NCBI GenBank assembly: GCA_902798975.1
Contig: CADBYT010000007.1
Coordinates: 62,001-126,000, forward strand
Source: an uncultured Bacteroidia bacterium
Lineage (GTDB): Bacteria > Bacteroidota > Bacteroidia > Bacteroidales > UBA932
Direction: 5' to 3'
Length of the DNA: 64,000 nt
Numbering within the stretch: position 1 is the first letter of the stretch; every line of letters starts with the position of its first letter. The position numbers were made by a program, and so were the translations under genes. Positions 50,473-58,804 of this stretch are shown one piece after another. Under the pieces are notes generated by a model. The model ran no database searches. It saw nothing but the letters and a program-made list of their open reading frames with translations, and was not told where the DNA came from.

Positions 50473-51783
50473 ATGATCTGGAATCCCAACAAAGAATGTA
50501 TGCCGCGCGAGCAGATGCGTCTGCTCCAGGGCAAACGGCTCCACAAGATCGTGGAGTATGTCTACCATAACGTTCCGTTCTACCGGAACAAGCTGCAGGA
50601 GATGGACATCTCGCCCGAGGACATCCAGACGATAGACGATATCGTCAAGCTGCCGTTCACGACCAAGAAGGACCTGCGCGACAACTATCCTTTCGGACTG
50701 CAGGCGGCGCCGCAGAGCGAAATCATCCGTATCCACGCCTCTTCCGGCACCACAGGCAATCCGACCATCGTCGGATATACCCGCAAGGATATCAGCATCT
50801 GGAGTGAGTGCATGGCGCGTTCGCTGACTTCCTACGGCGTCACGAGCGACGATATCTTCTCCGTGTCCTACGGCTACGGCCTCTTCACGGGCGGCCTTGG
50901 CGCGCACAACGGCGTGGAGATGATCGGCGCATCCGTCGTGCCCGCTTCGACCGGAAACACTGAGAAGCACGCGCGCCTGATCCGCGACCTCGGCATCACG
51001 GGCATCGCCTGTACGCCGTCGTACGCGCTGTATCTGGCGGAGACGATGGACAGGATGGGGATTTCCAAGGACGAGATCAAACTCCGCGTGGGCGCTTTCG
51101 GTGCCGAGCCGTGGACCGAGAATATGCGTACCGAGATCCAGGACCGCCTGGGCCTGAAGGGCTTCAACCTGTACGGTCTGAGCGAAATCATGGGCCCGAG
51201 CGTGAGCTATGAGTGCGACGAGCAGCATGGCTCGCACATCAACGAGGACCACTTCTTCCCGGAGGTCATCGATCCGGTTACGCTGGAGCCGGTGCCGGCC
51301 GGGCAGACGGGCGAGCTGGTGTTCACGACCCTTACCAAAGAGGGCATGCCGGTAATCCGTTACCGCACCCGCGACCTCTGCTCCCTGCTGCCGGGCGAGT
51401 GCCCCTGCGGCCGCACCAACGTGCGTATGTCCGCCATCCAGGGACGTACGGACGATATGCTCATCATCCGCGGTATCAACGTCTTCCCGTCCCAGGTGGA
51501 GAGCGTGGTACTGACGATGAAGGAGTTCGCTCCGGTCTACATGCTCATCGTGGACCGCGTCAACAACCTCGACACCCTGGTGGTGCAGGTGGAGCTGCGG
51601 CCCGACGTCTTCAACGCCACCCTCGATACGCCGGCTGCCATCGACGAGCTGGAGAAGCGCTTCGCCGACAAGCTCCGCAGCGTGCTGAGCATCAATGCCA
51701 AGGTGCAGATCAAGGCTCCCGGCACCATCGAGCGCAGCCAGGGCAAGAGCTCACATGTCATTGACAAACGTAAACTCTATTGA
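50473..51783 (+). CDS. paaK: Phenylacetate-CoA ligase (AMP-forming)
   Basis: The 436-residue adenylate-forming enzyme contains the AMP-binding motif ASSGTTGNPTIVGYT, then YGLSEIMGPSVSYEC, and a C-terminal lid with GRTDDMLIIRGINVFPSQVE. In this operon it probably runs toward acid and ATP, or reactivates aryl acids, linking aryl-acetyl-CoA from IorAB to phenylacetate or indoleacetate; direction is inference. Starts 2 nt after iorB. Confidence 0.93.
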   Translation: MIWNPNKECMPREQMRLLQGKRLHKIVEYVYHNVPFYRNKLQEMDISPEDIQTIDDIVKLPFTTKKDLRDNYPFGLQAAPQSEIIRIHASSGTTGNPTIVGYTRKDISIWSECMARSLTSYGVTSDDIFSVSYGYGLFTGGLGAHNGVEMIGASVVPASTGNTEKHARLIRDLGITGIACTPSYALYLAETMDRMGISKDEIKLRVGAFGAEPWTENMRTEIQDRLGLKGFNLYGLSEIMGPSVSYECDEQHGSHINEDHFFPEVIDPVTLEPVPAGQTGELVFTTLTKEGMPVIRYRTRDLCSLLPGECPCGRTNVRMSAIQGRTDDMLIIRGINVFPSQVESVVLTMKEFAPVYMLIVDRVNNLDTLVVQVELRPDVFNATLDTPAAIDELEKRFADKLRSVLSINAKVQIKAPGTIERSQGKSSHVIDKRKLY

Positions 51784-51794
51784 CACTGAATACT

Positions 51795-52223
51795 ATGACC
51801 ATCAGACAGTTATCAATCTTTATCGAGAATCAGTCCGGCACCCTGCAGAAGGTGCTGGAGCTGATTCGCAAGTCGGGCATCCAGATTATTGCCTGCACGA
51901 TCGCCGACACGGCGGAGTACGGTCTGTTCCGTATCATCTGCAGCGAGCCCGACCGGGCCTGCGAGGAGTTGAAGGAGGCCGGTGTGGCCGTCGCCATTTC
52001 CGATGTCTTCGCCATCGAGCTGGACAATCAGCCCGGCGGCGCCGCCAACGTGGTGAGCGTCTTCAGCGGGGCCGGGATCGGCATCACCTACATGTATGCG
52101 TTCCTGCTTGACGGCCGCGGCATCCTGATCTTCAAGACGACTCAGGCCGCCGAGACGGAAGCCGCCATCCGCGCCCATGGGCTTCACGCCCTTTCGGAAG
52201 CGGACCTGCCGGTTAACGCGTAG
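51795..52223 (+). CDS. Tandem ACT-domain protein
   Basis: The 142-residue protein has two ACT folds (MTIRQLSIFIENQSGTLQKV, then GITYMYAFLLDGRGILIFKT). ACT proteins bind amino acids. Next to iorAB-paaK it likely senses aromatic or branched amino acids and tunes the pathway; this pairing is common in Bacteroidales. I chose the ATG at 51795 over an upstream TTG overlapping paaK. Confidence 0.88.
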   Translation: MTIRQLSIFIENQSGTLQKVLELIRKSGIQIIACTIADTAEYGLFRIICSEPDRACEELKEAGVAVAISDVFAIELDNQPGGAANVVSVFSGAGIGITYMYAFLLDGRGILIFKTTQAAETEAAIRAHGLHALSEADLPVNA

Positions 52224-52224
52224 C

Positions 52225-52298
52225 GTATTCGCCGGCCCAGATCCTTCGTCATTCGCCGGTTTGGAGCCTTCGTCATTCGCCGGCTTGACCGGCGAATC
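52225..52298. repeat. Cluster of REP-like units C4-C6 at the glycerate kinase 3' end
   Basis: Two half units (ATTCGCCGG at 52227 and in GTCATTCGCCGG near 52249) precede a complete palindrome C6 (52271-52298). CTTCGTCATTCGCCGG occurs twice, 24 nt apart. C6 supplies the stop and last codons of the glycerate kinase on the minus strand. Confidence 0.75.
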
Positions 52299-53337
52299 TC
52301 TTTTCTGCTGACAGTAGAAGCATCCTGGCCGCTTGACGGATGTTGATTGCGGCAATTTCCGGCTTCAGAGCCTCCTGAAGCGGGAGCCCGGCGGGGGAGA
52401 CGGGAACGAGTTCCGCGAAGCCGGCCTGTCGGAGGGCATCTGCGTCCGTAATGGCTCCCGAGACGAGTGCGACGGGGATGCCGGCCGCGCGGCGCAGGAC
52501 GCCGCAGGGGACCTTGCCGAGCAGGGTCTGGGCATCCGAACGGCCTTCGCCGGTTAAGATTAAATCTGCTTGTTGAATGGCCTGGTCGAATCCGACCAGG
52601 TCTATTATTTTGTCCACGCCGCTGCACATGACCGCGCCGGCGTACGCCATCAGGGCGCCGCCCAGGCCGCCCGCCGCACCGGCGCCGGGAAGTGCCGAGA
52701 CGTCTGTTTCCGTTTCCCGGGCGAACAGCCCGGCGAGTTCCGTCATCCGCTGTTCCAGCAGCTCCACGTCGGCGGGGGAAGCGCCTTTCTGCGGCGCGAA
52801 GACGCGTGCGGCGCCGTCCGGGCCGATGAAGGGGGCGCGTACGTCGCAGAGCAGCTCGAATTCGCCTTCCTGCAGCACCTGGCGTATGCCCGGGACCGAC
52901 AGCATGCCGGCACCGCCGTCGCAGGTGGCACTGCCGCCCAGCCCGATCAGGTAGCGGCGGCAGCCGTCCCGGAATGCCGCCAGGATCAGTTCGCCGACGC
53001 CGCGGGTGGTGGCCGTCAGGGGATTGCGTTCCGCAGGGGAGAGCAGCCCCAGCCCGCAGGCCTGGGCCACTTCGATGACGGCCCGGTCGCCCGCCACGCC
53101 GTACCGGGCCCGGATTTCCCGCCCCAGCGGGTCGGAAACGACGGCCTCGCGGCATTCGCCGCCCAGCGCGTCCGTCAGGATCTCCAGCGTGCCTTCGCCG
53201 CCGTCGGCGAGGGGGAGCGGCACGACCTCCGCTCCGGGCAGGGCCGCACGCACGCCTGCCGCCATGGCGGCCGAGACCTCCCGGGCGGGGAGGCAGCCTT
53301 TGTACGAGTCCGGAGCGATGACGATTTTCTTTTGCAT
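52273..53337 (-). CDS. Glycerate kinase (GarK/GlxK family); C-terminus from a repeat
   Basis: The 354-residue enzyme starts MQKKIVIAPDSYKGCLPARE and has ADGGEGTLEIL, GLGGSATCDGGAGML and TGEGRSDAQTLLGKVP, all family signatures. It phosphorylates D-glycerate, feeding glycolysis. Its last residues (RFAGQAGE) and TGA stop come from REP-like palindrome C6. I chose the ATG at 53337, seven residues before APDSYKG; a TATCTTTG box (53346-53353) ends 8 nt upstream. Confidence 0.92.
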   Translation of the reverse strand: MQKKIVIAPDSYKGCLPAREVSAAMAAGVRAALPGAEVVPLPLADGGEGTLEILTDALGGECREAVVSDPLGREIRARYGVAGDRAVIEVAQACGLGLLSPAERNPLTATTRGVGELILAAFRDGCRRYLIGLGGSATCDGGAGMLSVPGIRQVLQEGEFELLCDVRAPFIGPDGAARVFAPQKGASPADVELLEQRMTELAGLFARETETDVSALPGAGAAGGLGGALMAYAGAVMCSGVDKIIDLVGFDQAIQQADLILTGEGRSDAQTLLGKVPCGVLRRAAGIPVALVSGAITDADALRQAGFAELVPVSPAGLPLQEALKPEIAAINIRQAARMLLLSAEKRFAGQAGE

Positions 53338-53345
53338 TTCTTTGA

Positions 53346-53353
53346 CAAAGATA
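53346..53353 (-). promoter_or_regulatory. -7 box (TATCTTTG) of glycerate kinase
   Basis: Perfect box on the minus strand, 8 nt before the ATG, so the leader is very short. Confidence 0.55.
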
Positions 53354-53403
53354 ATCGAAAATAGTTCGTATCTTGGCAACGTGAACCAATTAATACCTCT
53401 GAT

Positions 53404-54012
53404 ATGAAAACCAATGTATTAATCGTTGCAACTCTCGCACTTTCCCTCCTTGCCGGCTGCACGTCGCAGCAGGCGTCCGTCGCGTCGCTGGACGACCTCT
53501 TCCTGACCCGCCGGAGCATACGCAGCTACGAGCCCGGCCGCACCATTTCCGAAGCGCAGGTGCGCGAGTTGCTTACCGCTGCACAGAATGCCCCCTCCTG
53601 GGCGAACCAGCAGCCGAGCAAGTATTACGTGGCCATCAGCCCGGAGAAGCAGGCTGCCGTGCTGGAGATGATCGGCGGTAACAAAGACCGCGTGGCGAAC
53701 GCTCCCGTGATGATCGTGTCCACTTTCGAGAAGGGCAAATCGGGCTTCTTCCGCGGCACGCCCGCCAATGACGCCGGCGATTTCTGGGGCGCCTACGACA
53801 ATGGCCTCAGCAACTGCTATCTCATCCTGAAAGCCCGCGACATGGGCTTCGACACCCTGATCATGGGCATGCGCGAATCCGACAAGCTCCGCGAGCTCTT
53901 CAACATCCCCGAGAACGAAATGATCCTCGCCGTCATTGCCCTCGGCTATCGCGCCGAAGAGCCCAACATGCCCGTCCACCGTCCGCTGGACGAGATCGTG
54001 AAGTTCTTCTAA
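53404..54012 (+). CDS. Nitroreductase-family protein predicted to be a lipoprotein
   Basis: The 202-residue protein has lipobox LLAGC (Cys19). It then has the FMN-binding nitroreductase fold: LFLTRRSIRSYEPGRTISEAQVRELLTAAQNAPSWANQQP, then the ISNCYLILKARDMGFDTLIMG helix and the C-terminal IALGYRAEEP. Such enzymes use FMN and NAD(P)H and are normally cytoplasmic, so an exported, lipid-anchored form needs another electron source. TATCTTGG, a weak -7 box, is upstream. Confidence 0.85.
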   Translation: MKTNVLIVATLALSLLAGCTSQQASVASLDDLFLTRRSIRSYEPGRTISEAQVRELLTAAQNAPSWANQQPSKYYVAISPEKQAAVLEMIGGNKDRVANAPVMIVSTFEKGKSGFFRGTPANDAGDFWGAYDNGLSNCYLILKARDMGFDTLIMGMRESDKLRELFNIPENEMILAVIALGYRAEEPNMPVHRPLDEIVKFF

Positions 54013-54076
54013 ATCCCTTTACTTATAAGTGTATAATATTTCACTTTTATACATTGATATTTAGTTTTTTTGTGGC

Positions 54077-54085
54077 TATATTTGC
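54077..54085 (+). promoter_or_regulatory. -7 box (TATATTTGC) of the toxin-antitoxin-like pair
   Basis: Perfect box 11 nt before the ATG at 54096. Confidence 0.6.
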
Positions 54086-54095
54086 GTAAGTAAAT

Positions 54096-54596
54096 ATGGC
54101 CACAATGCGTAAAGTAGAATTTGTCCCATTCCTCCTGACTGAAGTTACTGATATTTTCAGTATCAGGATCGATGGTGATAAGATGGCCGAAATCAATAAG
54201 TTCTTGATCATGTTCAAGGATACGACAGATCCGTACCTTAAAGATGATATGACCAAGATTGTGACTGGGTTATCTGAGATTGCTAACAATGGAGCGTTGG
54301 AACGATTCTTTCGGAATGAGGGAAAGATGAATGATCGTGTTGTTGCTATTCCGTTGTATATTGTTCCGCGCAATCATTCTAAACATGGGACACTGAGGCT
54401 ATATTGCATACGTATATCGGATAAACTGTTGATTGTGGGTGGGGGAGGACTGAAGACGACTCAAACACCGGAAGAAGATCCGATTCTTTCTTCACATATT
54501 AATACGTTGCAATCTATAGACAACAGACTTAAGGTTTTGGGTGAAGATGTCAATCTGAATGATTCGCTGTTTAACTTAACGGTTGAAATAGACTGA
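54096..54596 (+). CDS. Toxin-like protein of a toxin-antitoxin pair (HigB/RelE-like suspicion)
   Basis: The 166-residue protein has a core RFFRNEGKMNDRVVAIPLYIVPRNH then LRLYCIRISDKLLIVGGGGLKTTQ. This reads like the beta-sheet core of RelE/HigB-like mRNA interferases seen in Bacteroidales, though N-terminal helices are longer. No catalytic residue is certain. An XRE regulator starts 1 nt after the stop, as in HigBA. Lower GC than its neighbours suggests acquisition. ATG at 54096 or 54105. Confidence 0.7.
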   Translation: MATMRKVEFVPFLLTEVTDIFSIRIDGDKMAEINKFLIMFKDTTDPYLKDDMTKIVTGLSEIANNGALERFFRNEGKMNDRVVAIPLYIVPRNHSKHGTLRLYCIRISDKLLIVGGGGLKTTQTPEEDPILSSHINTLQSIDNRLKVLGEDVNLNDSLFNLTVEID

Positions 54597-54597
54597 A

Positions 54598-54951
54598 ATG
54601 AACACAGTAAAGTACATAGACCCCCTGTTTCAAGAAATGCTGAATCAGGTGCCGAAGGACAAACGGCGTGAATCGGAACTGTCCTATGGAATTGCCCGGC
54701 GTATTCACGAGGTATTGCTTCGAAAGGACTGGACGCAGGCGGATCTGGCTCGCGCAACGGGAAAACGGGAGACTGTCGTGTCACGTTGGATGAGCGGCAC
54801 ACATAATTTCACCATTCAGACCTTGGCGGAAATCGAAACGGCCTTGGGTGAAGAAATCCTTTCGATCAAGCAGTATCGCCGCTTATCCGACATGGTGGAC
54901 GGTTATAAAATCCGTCCTGCACGTGCGGCGTTGCTGAATGATGGAGATTAA
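54598..54951 (+). CDS. XRE-family helix-turn-helix protein (antitoxin-like)
   Basis: The 117-residue protein has a central HTH (GIARRIHEVLLRKDWTQADLARATGKRETVVSRWMSGTHNFTIQTLAEIETALG, about 28-80). The acidic-to-neutral N-terminus could wrap the toxin. It probably neutralises the upstream product and represses the shared promoter. It is translated from ATG 1 nt after the preceding stop. Confidence 0.85.
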   Translation: MNTVKYIDPLFQEMLNQVPKDKRRESELSYGIARRIHEVLLRKDWTQADLARATGKRETVVSRWMSGTHNFTIQTLAEIETALGEEILSIKQYRRLSDMVDGYKIRPARAALLNDGD

Positions 54952-54956
54952 CTGAT

Positions 54957-55451
54957 TTACAGAATCTTACAGGCGATAGCGGCGCAGGCTTCTGCGTCGG
55001 CGAGGGCGTGATGATGCCGGGTAAGGTCGTAGCCGCAGGCCGCGGCCACGGTATGCAGCTGGTGGTTCGGAAGGCAGCAGCCGAAATGACGCCGGGAGGC
55101 CGCCAGCGTGTCCACGAACTCATAATTGGGATAATCCATCCGGTACACCCGGAACACCTCACGCAGGCAAGCCTCGTCGAAAGCGGCATTGTGAGCCACC
55201 AGCGGCAGCCCTTCGATCAGCGGCTTGATCTTCTCCCACACACGGGGAAATACGGGCGCGTCTTCGGTATCCTCCGGCCCCAGCCCGTGCACCTGGCGGC
55301 AGAACCACTGGTAGTATTCCGGTTCCGGGTGGATGAGGCTGTAGAAGCGGTCGGTGATCTTTCCGTCCCGCACGACCACCACGCCCACCGAGCACACGCT
55401 GCAACGGCATTCGTTGGCGGTTTCAAAGTCTATGGCGGCGAAGTCGGTCAT
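54957..55451 (-). CDS. DnaQ-like 3'-5' exonuclease
   Basis: The 164-residue DEDDh exonuclease has ExoI FAAIDFETAN, ExoII VAHNAAFDE, and ExoIII HHALADAEACA, so all acidic residues and the catalytic His are present. It resembles polymerase III epsilon-type proofreading domains found alone in many bacteria. ATG at 55451 precedes ExoI directly; a TATATTTGC box (55469-55477) is 18 nt upstream. It ends 5 nt from the convergent XRE gene. Confidence 0.9.
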   Translation of the reverse strand: MTDFAAIDFETANECRCSVCSVGVVVVRDGKITDRFYSLIHPEPEYYQWFCRQVHGLGPEDTEDAPVFPRVWEKIKPLIEGLPLVAHNAAFDEACLREVFRVYRMDYPNYEFVDTLAASRRHFGCCLPNHQLHTVAAACGYDLTRHHHALADAEACAAIACKIL

Positions 55452-55468
55452 TTCCGTTTTGATATGAT

Positions 55469-55477
55469 GCAAATATA
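55469..55477 (-). promoter_or_regulatory. -7 box (TATATTTGC) of the exonuclease
   Basis: TAnnTTTG match on the minus strand before the ATG at 55451. Confidence 0.6.
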
Positions 55478-55812
55478 AACTATTTAGCTATCACCTCCTC
55501 ATATGGACCGGAGACTCTCAGTCCGCCAAACCATGTGCCGGCCCTCTTACCACGTCAATTTCAAATGGACCTTAAATGGACCTTATATCTCGGCAAGAAT
55601 AAACTATGTTTGTAAAAACAAGAAAAGAACTGTGCTTTGGGAAGATAGCTCCGGACATTGGGCCCGAGTATCGGATGTGTCCCGTTCCGGTTTATTGATT
55701 GAAGCCGGTCTTGTCTTTTCCATTCACCGCTTCTCGGGGAGTATCGGCATTTCTACGATAAGGCTGCAAGAATATGCTGCCGTCATCGGCTTGGGGTGGC
55801 AGTTTTAGAGTT
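55478..55812. other. Gap without a supportable gene
   Basis: This 335-nt stretch holds a direct repeat (AAATGGACCTT twice, near 55563-55585) and an isolated TATGTTTG (55605-55612, plus strand). An open frame of 101 codons has no family look or ribosome-binding site. A short RNA from the TATGTTTG box is possible but unsupported. Confidence 0.4.
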
Positions 55813-56022
55813 TCATTCTTCGTCCCCATACATCTCCGGCTGCTCGGCGAGGTGGCGGTCGGCGGTGTCGTCGATGACGCCGTCGAAGCCCGTGAGGGCG
55901 GCGAAAGGGGCGAACTGGGCGGCACGTTCGGCGATGGACATGCGGGGGTGGCGCCGCGGATCCGGATCGGGATGGGGGAGCGCGATGATGTCGTCGTAGC
56001 GATGGTCGAAGTCGTTGCTCAT
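55813..56022 (-). CDS. YolD-like small protein partnered with a Y-family polymerase
   Basis: The 69-residue acidic protein contains RMSIAERAAQFAPFAALTGFDGVIDDTA, the YolD-like signature found downstream of DinB/UmuC-type polymerases. Role unproven; thought to act with the polymerase. Its ATG overlaps the polymerase stop by 4 nt, so it is translationally coupled. Confidence 0.8.
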   Translation of the reverse strand: MSNDFDHRYDDIIALPHPDPDPRRHPRMSIAERAAQFAPFAALTGFDGVIDDTADRHLAEQPEMYGDEE

Positions 56023-57506
56023 GCCTTGTGTCCTCCTACTTGTTTGTTGCGCTCGCGTCCGGTGGCGCCTTCGTCGAAATTGGTGCCTGTGAGAATGGCA
56101 TTCTTGCCGAACTTGCGCCGGATGGCGAGAATGGCCTCCTGGCGGCTGCGCTCGCGGCTTTCATCCTCCGCGGGCTCGTCAAATAAACCTAGCTGAACGG
56201 CCTGGACCTGCGATTCGTCCTGCAGCCGGGCCGCCACCACATACATACGTCGGACCAGCAGCTGCCGGTCCACGATGCGGTCGTAGAGGTCCAGCACGGC
56301 GTCGGCGATCAGGCGGGTGGATGACGTGTGCTTGGGCAGGTTGGCGGTGCCGTGGGCGGGTTTCGGCACGGGACGTCCGTACCAGTCCTGCGTGACGGGT
56401 CCTTTGTAGCGGGATCGCAGCTCCGGATCGGTCAGGCTGCTGACATCGTAGCCGATGTGCAGCACCATCTGGTCGGTGACCAACTGCTTGTCCACCAGGC
56501 TCAGGACCAGTTGCTCCGTCATTTCGTGGATGACCACGCGCGCCTTCTTGAAGGTGTAGGGTTCGGTCAGCACCTGCCCGCTGGAGAGGCTGCTGGTGGT
56601 GGGCCGGTAGGCCTTGATGTCGGCCATGCGGCAGGGCTCCCAGCCCCAGGCGTGGTCGATGAGCAGTTCGGCATTGACTCCGAACAGCTTATACAGGAAC
56701 TCCTGGTTGTACTTCTCGTACGGCTTGCCCAGCGAGCAGCGTGCCACGTCTCCGAGGGTGTAGAGGCCGTTGGATTCGAGTTTCGCGGCGATGCCGCGTC
56801 CGATGCGCCAGAAGTCCGTCAGGGGTCGGTGGGTCCAGTATTTCCGGCGGTAGCTCATCTCGTCCAGTTCCGCGATGCGCACGCCGTCCGCGTCGGCGGG
56901 GCTGTGCTTCGCCTCGATGTCCATCGCGATCTTGCAGAGGTACAGGTTCGGGCCGATGCCGGCCGTGGCGGTGATGCCCGTTTCGGCGAGTACCTCGCGA
57001 ATGAGCTTGCGTGCAAAGTCGTGGGCGGATAATTTGTAAGCCTTCAGGTAGTCGGTCGCATCGATGAAGACTTCGTCGATGGAATAGACCTGGATGTCCT
57101 CGGGCGAGACATGGCGCAGGTAAATCCCGTAAATCTGGCCGCTGACCTCCATGTAGCGGGCCATGCGGGGTGGGGCGACGATGTAGTCCAGCTCCAGCGA
57201 CGGGTCGCGCTGCAGCTCCGAATGAATGTTGCTTTTGCCGCGGAAGTGCCGCCCGGGAGCATTCGCGCGCCGGTCGGCATTGATGCGGCGCACCGCCTGC
57301 ACCACCTCGAAGAGGCGTGCGCGGCCGCCAATGCCATAGCTTTTGAGCGAGGGCGAGACCGCCAGGCAGATGGTCTTCTCCGTGCGCGTCGGGTCCGCCA
57401 CCACGAGGTGGGTGTTCAGCGGGTCCAGCCCCATCGCCACGCACTCCGCGGAGGCGTAGAACGACTTCAGGTCGATGGCGATGTAGGTGCGGACCGGGGA
57501 AGGCAT
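56019..57506 (-). CDS. Y-family (UmuC/DinB-type) DNA polymerase
   Basis: The 495-residue translesion polymerase starts MPSPVRTYIAIDLKSFYASAECVAMG (first metal Asp in the AIDLKSFYASAE motif), and has YSIDEVFIDATDYL (catalytic Asp-Glu) and TATAGIGPNLYLCKIAMD. Little-finger sequence and a C-terminal charged tail follow. It bypasses DNA lesions with low fidelity. No umuD is adjacent; the partner is YolD-like instead. No LexA-type operator was recognised upstream. Confidence 0.93.
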   Translation of the reverse strand: MPSPVRTYIAIDLKSFYASAECVAMGLDPLNTHLVVADPTRTEKTICLAVSPSLKSYGIGGRARLFEVVQAVRRINADRRANAPGRHFRGKSNIHSELQRDPSLELDYIVAPPRMARYMEVSGQIYGIYLRHVSPEDIQVYSIDEVFIDATDYLKAYKLSAHDFARKLIREVLAETGITATAGIGPNLYLCKIAMDIEAKHSPADADGVRIAELDEMSYRRKYWTHRPLTDFWRIGRGIAAKLESNGLYTLGDVARCSLGKPYEKYNQEFLYKLFGVNAELLIDHAWGWEPCRMADIKAYRPTTSSLSSGQVLTEPYTFKKARVVIHEMTEQLVLSLVDKQLVTDQMVLHIGYDVSSLTDPELRSRYKGPVTQDWYGRPVPKPAHGTANLPKHTSSTRLIADAVLDLYDRIVDRQLLVRRMYVVAARLQDESQVQAVQLGLFDEPAEDESRERSRQEAILAIRRKFGKNAILTGTNFDEGATGRERNKQVGGHKA

Positions 57507-57511
57507 GACGA

Positions 57512-58756
57512 TTAGTAGAAGACCGTGTTGAAGAAGTCTTCCATCTGACGGGCGTAGGGGACGCCGAAGCGGCGGAAGGTCTCCTTGGTCCTGCTGTCGG
57601 GCTTCCAGTCGTAGTAGGCGTGTACGGCGCCGGGGACGAGGATGTAGTAAGCTTCCTGGCCGGCGGCCTTGAGGGCTTCGAGGTATTCCCGGTTGGAGGC
57701 GTCGTCCACGGTGGTGTCCTCCGTGCCGCGGTTCAGCCAGTGGGGGATCTTGCGCTTGGAGGCCTTCGGGATGTTGCTGAGCGGTGACACGGCGGCGCGG
57801 GCGCCGTCCTCTTTCAAATCCTGGACGAAGCGGTCGATGCTCTTGGCGGAGAAGACGCCGTAGTTCGGCGCGCAGGCGCGGATGGACTTGAGCAGGGCCT
57901 TGCGGGCCTGCTTGGCGCTCATCCTGGCGGGGAGGTAGGTCGGCTTGTATTCGTAGACGCCCGGTTTGACGCCGAAACCGCGGTCGCCGATACGCTCGAT
58001 CATCGTGGCCACGGAGGCGCAGAGATGGCCGCCGGCGCTGTCGCCCGTGACAGCGAGGCGGTCCGGGTCGAGGCCGTATTCGGCGGCATGCTCGCGGATG
58101 TGCATGATGGCGCCGTAGCAGTCCTCGATGAGCTGATTCATGCCGTTGGGCGCGGCGTCGCCGTCGCGCGTGCCGATCCAGCGGTAGTCGATGCTGAAGG
58201 CGACGTATTTCCCGTCGCGGATGAGCGTACGGGCGAGTCCCTTCATCACGTCCTCGCAGTTCATCTGCCAGCCGCCGCCATGGATGATGACGATGCCAGG
58301 CAGGTTCCTGGCGCCGTCGGGGATGAAGGCGTCGTATTTGAGCGGCTTCACGCCCGGCTGCGCGTAAACGATGTCCGGGATGCAGCGGTAGCCGGCCAGC
58401 TCGGCGGGCTCCACGAAGGAGGCGCCGATGAAGATGTCATTGTCCACGACGACGTCGAATTCGGGGGTGCCGTATTCGGTGTAGAAGGCGAACATGCCGC
58501 GCAGGTCCTTGTAGCCGCATTCGAAGGCATAGCCGGGGTCGGCGGTCGCCTTGATGTGCAGGACGGTCCCTTTCGGGAAGACGGTCCCTTCGGCAGGATC
58601 GACGGCCGGCGTGACGCTCACGCTGCCATGGGTGCATTCGCCGATGCGGACGCGGAACGGTCCGTCGGGATTGGAAGCGGAAAAACGGGGTTGCGCGGCC
58701 GTGGCCGTGCAGACGAGCGCTGCAAGCGCGGAAAGGAAAAACGTGGGGGTTCTCAT
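57512..58756 (-). CDS. Secreted alpha/beta hydrolase (lipase/esterase, HSL-like)
   Basis: The 414-residue protein has a signal peptide (MRTPTFFLSALAALVCTATAAQ). An N-terminal beta domain of about 100 residues (GSVSVTPAVDPAEGTVFPKGTVLHIKATADPGY) resembles a bacterial repeat fold. The hydrolase domain follows, with HGGGW, GDSAGGH (nucleophile) and a C-terminal GAVHAYYDW His. Likely a carbohydrate or short-chain esterase. ATG at 58756; TATTTTTG on the minus strand (58762-58769) is just upstream. Confidence 0.88.
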   Translation of the reverse strand: MRTPTFFLSALAALVCTATAAQPRFSASNPDGPFRVRIGECTHGSVSVTPAVDPAEGTVFPKGTVLHIKATADPGYAFECGYKDLRGMFAFYTEYGTPEFDVVVDNDIFIGASFVEPAELAGYRCIPDIVYAQPGVKPLKYDAFIPDGARNLPGIVIIHGGGWQMNCEDVMKGLARTLIRDGKYVAFSIDYRWIGTRDGDAAPNGMNQLIEDCYGAIMHIREHAAEYGLDPDRLAVTGDSAGGHLCASVATMIERIGDRGFGVKPGVYEYKPTYLPARMSAKQARKALLKSIRACAPNYGVFSAKSIDRFVQDLKEDGARAAVSPLSNIPKASKRKIPHWLNRGTEDTTVDDASNREYLEALKAAGQEAYYILVPGAVHAYYDWKPDSRTKETFRRFGVPYARQMEDFFNTVFY

Positions 58757-58761
58757 ATCTA

Positions 58762-58781
58762 CAAAAATAACGTTATATTTG
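58762..58781. promoter_or_regulatory. Divergent -7 boxes for the esterase and the dehydrogenase
   Basis: TATTTTTG (minus, 58762-58769) and TATATTTG (plus, 58774-58781) are separated by 4 nt. Confidence 0.6.
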
Positions 58782-58804
58782 TAAATAAACAATTACATAC
58801 CGTT

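Noticed and set aside
52225..52298. CRISPR array suggested by repeated CGTCATTCGCCGG units
   Set aside because: Units are 24 nt or less apart with near-identical spacers and are palindromic; they are REP-like elements. No cas gene is in the window.
55503..55808. Open frame of 101 codons between the exonuclease and YolD-like genes
   Set aside because: No recognisable start context, no motif, and the opposite strand is equally open; listed as gap.
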